Positions 7,026-7,772 of a DNA stretch of 7,772 nucleotides are shown here, piece by piece (positions within the stretch are counted from its first letter, which is position 1; each line of letters starts with the position of its first letter). The position numbers and the translations under genes are program-made. Below the pieces are notes generated by a model. That model worked only from the letters and a program-made list of their open reading frames with translations, was not told the DNA's origin and ran no database searches. Source of the DNA: an uncultured Candidatus Competibacteraceae bacterium (lineage in GTDB: Bacteria > Pseudomonadota > Gammaproteobacteria > Competibacterales > Competibacteraceae); the NCBI GenBank assembly GCA_937872125.1, contig CALMNY010000133.1:1-7772 (forward strand), in the 5' to 3' direction.

Positions 7026-7607
7026 TCAGGGTTCGATCCGGGTGCCCAGCACCTTCAGGAACGCACTCAGCCAGGCCGGATGGGCGGGCCAGGCCGGCGC
7101 GGTGACCAGGTTGCCGTCTACATGGGCCTGATCCAGACCGATAGCGGCATGGCAACCGCCGGCGCGCTCCACATCGGGACCGACCGCCGGGTAGGCCGAG
7201 CAGGTTCGGCCTTCCAGCACGCCCGCCGCCGCCAGCACCTGCGCGCCGTGACAGATGGCGGCGATAGGCTTGTGGGCCGTAGCGAAGTGACGGACGATCT
7301 CGATGACTTTGGGATTCAGGCGAATGTATTCCGGCGCCCGCCCGCCGGGGATCACCAGGGCGTCGTAATGCTCCGCCTGAACTTCGGCGAACGTCGCATT
7401 GAGGGTGAAATTGTGGCCCGGTTTCTCGCTGTAGGTCTGCGCGCCGTCGAAGTCATGCACGGCGGTGCGCACCTGTTCGCCGGCCTGCTTGTCCGGGCAG
7501 ACGGCCTCGACCGTGTGTCCGACCATGTGCAGGGCCTGAAACGGCACCATCACCTCATAATCTTCCACGTAATCGCCGACCAGCATCAAAATTCGTTTGG
7601 CGCTCAT
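7026..7607 (-). CDS. DJ-1/PfpI family protein (class I glutamine amidotransferase-like)
   Basis: The 193-residue product belongs to the DJ-1/PfpI superfamily, which includes intracellular proteases, glyoxalases that act on methylglyoxal without glutathione, and disputed protein/nucleotide deglycases. The nucleophile elbow is AAICHGAQ with C119 and H120. E15 in GDYVEDYEV is the conserved acidic residue next to the cysteine, and the family blocks [12 protein letters not shown] (83-94) and YPAVGPDVE are present. The C-terminus [16 protein letters not shown] is typical of the long-form PfpI-like branch. No signal peptide is visible. The start is supported by AGGAG (7615-7619) 7 bases before the ATG. 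It is the first gene of the operon, and yhaO begins 21 bases after its stop. The specific reaction cannot be read from the sequence. A detoxification or damage-repair role would fit beside a DNA repair nuclease, but that is inference. Confidence 0.92.
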   Translation of the reverse strand: MSAKRILMLVGDYVEDYEVMVPFQALHMVGHTVEAVCPDKQAGEQVRTAVHDFDGAQTYSEKPGHNFTLNATFAEVQAEHYDALVIPGGRAPEYIRLNPKVIEIVRHFATAHKPIAAICHGAQVLAAAGVLEGRTCSAYPAVGPDVERAGGCHAAIGLDQAHVDGNLVTAPAWPAHPAWLSAFLKVLGTRIEP

Positions 7608-7614
7608 TAGGGCA

Positions 7615-7619
7615 CTCCT
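7615..7619 (-). promoter_or_regulatory. Shine-Dalgarno of the DJ-1/PfpI gene
   Basis: AGGAG on the minus strand, 7 bases before the ATG at 7607. The spacing is near ideal and supports that start. It is the first ribosome site of the four-gene operon. Confidence 0.75.
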
Positions 7620-7658
7620 GAGAGTTTGCGAGGGTTTTGAATTTCACAACGGTGGAGA

Positions 7659-7686
7659 ATAATCCCTACTGTAATTTTTCCTGCAA
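7659..7686 (-). promoter_or_regulatory. Weak sigma70-like promoter candidate for the minus-strand operon
   Basis: Reading the minus strand, TTGCAG (7686-7681) and GATTAT (7664-7659) are separated by 16 bases. They match the -35 and -10 consensus at 3 of 6 and 4 of 6 positions. The position, some 50 bases ahead of the first gene, and the locally AT-rich base composition are right for a promoter, but the match is poor and chance agreement is quite possible. No clear operator was found beside it. Confidence 0.22.
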
Positions 7687-7772
7687 CAAGCAGTCAGCAA
7701 TCACAGCTCGTTGTGCTCGATGTGGTCTGAATCCACCATGGGGGTCACAAATAGCCCTATCATGGAAAAATT

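Larger units (their letters stand above)
7608..7772. other. AT-richer intergenic region at the window edge
   Basis: This stretch has no convincing gene. By hand count 7621-7772 is about 44% GC, much lower than the coding regions. It holds the Shine-Dalgarno and the candidate promoter of the minus-strand operon. It also has two small inverted repeats, CACA/TGTG (7702-7705 and 7712-7715) and GTGG/CCAC (7722-7725 and 7733-7736), both too short to assign. Two + strand ATGs in one frame (7738 and 7762) run open off the window and could begin a divergent gene, but only about 11 codons are visible. Confidence 0.5.

Noticed and set aside
996..7607. The operon as a recognised antiviral defence island
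   Set aside because: No transposase, integrase, toxin-antitoxin, restriction or other defence gene is present. The flanking genes are core (opgH, rnk) and base composition is even across the coding region, so a housekeeping repair role is simpler.
7702..7736. Short inverted repeats resembling an operator or CRP-like site
   Set aside because: Stems are only 4 bp, and TGTGA/TCACA half-sites are not paired at the spacing needed for CRP. Chance occurrence is likely.

Overview
The window looks like a chromosomal segment of a GC-rich gammaproteobacterium. It carries the C-terminus of the osmoregulated periplasmic glucan glucosyltransferase OpgH/MdoH and a standard-length Rnk, both typical of gammaproteobacteria. 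Coding regions are very GC-rich by eye, while the right-hand edge drops to about 44% GC (my count for 7621-7772). I cannot name a genus. I see no IS element, tRNA, rRNA, CRISPR array or phage gene.

Layout. Positions 1-931 lie on the + strand: the 3' end of opgH (truncated by the window), a 77-base spacer with a weak hairpin, then a complete rnk. A short convergent junction (932-995) follows. Positions 996-7607 then hold four minus-strand genes that read as one operon. In transcription order they are a DJ-1/PfpI-family protein (7607-7026), a YhaO/SbcD-like metallophosphoesterase (7004-5748), a YhaN/SbcC-like ATPase with long coiled coils (5751-2191), and a 386-residue protein of unknown function (2156-996). 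Spacings are 21 bases, a 4-base ATGA overlap, and 34 bases. Positions 7608-7772 are an AT-richer intergenic region that probably holds the operon promoter.

Function. YhaO and YhaN together resemble a Mre11-Rad50 (SbcD-SbcC) type complex: a metal-dependent nuclease with a DNA-tethering ABC-type ATPase. The tight ATGA coupling suggests the two are made in fixed proportion. The PfpI-like protein (hydrolase, glyoxalase or deglycase family) may add a stress-response or damage-repair role. The last gene has no function I can assign; its co-transcription with yhaO-yhaN is the best clue. It is the most novel item here, together with the four-gene arrangement. Neither OpgH nor Rnk has an evident functional link to the operon; they are convergent neighbours.
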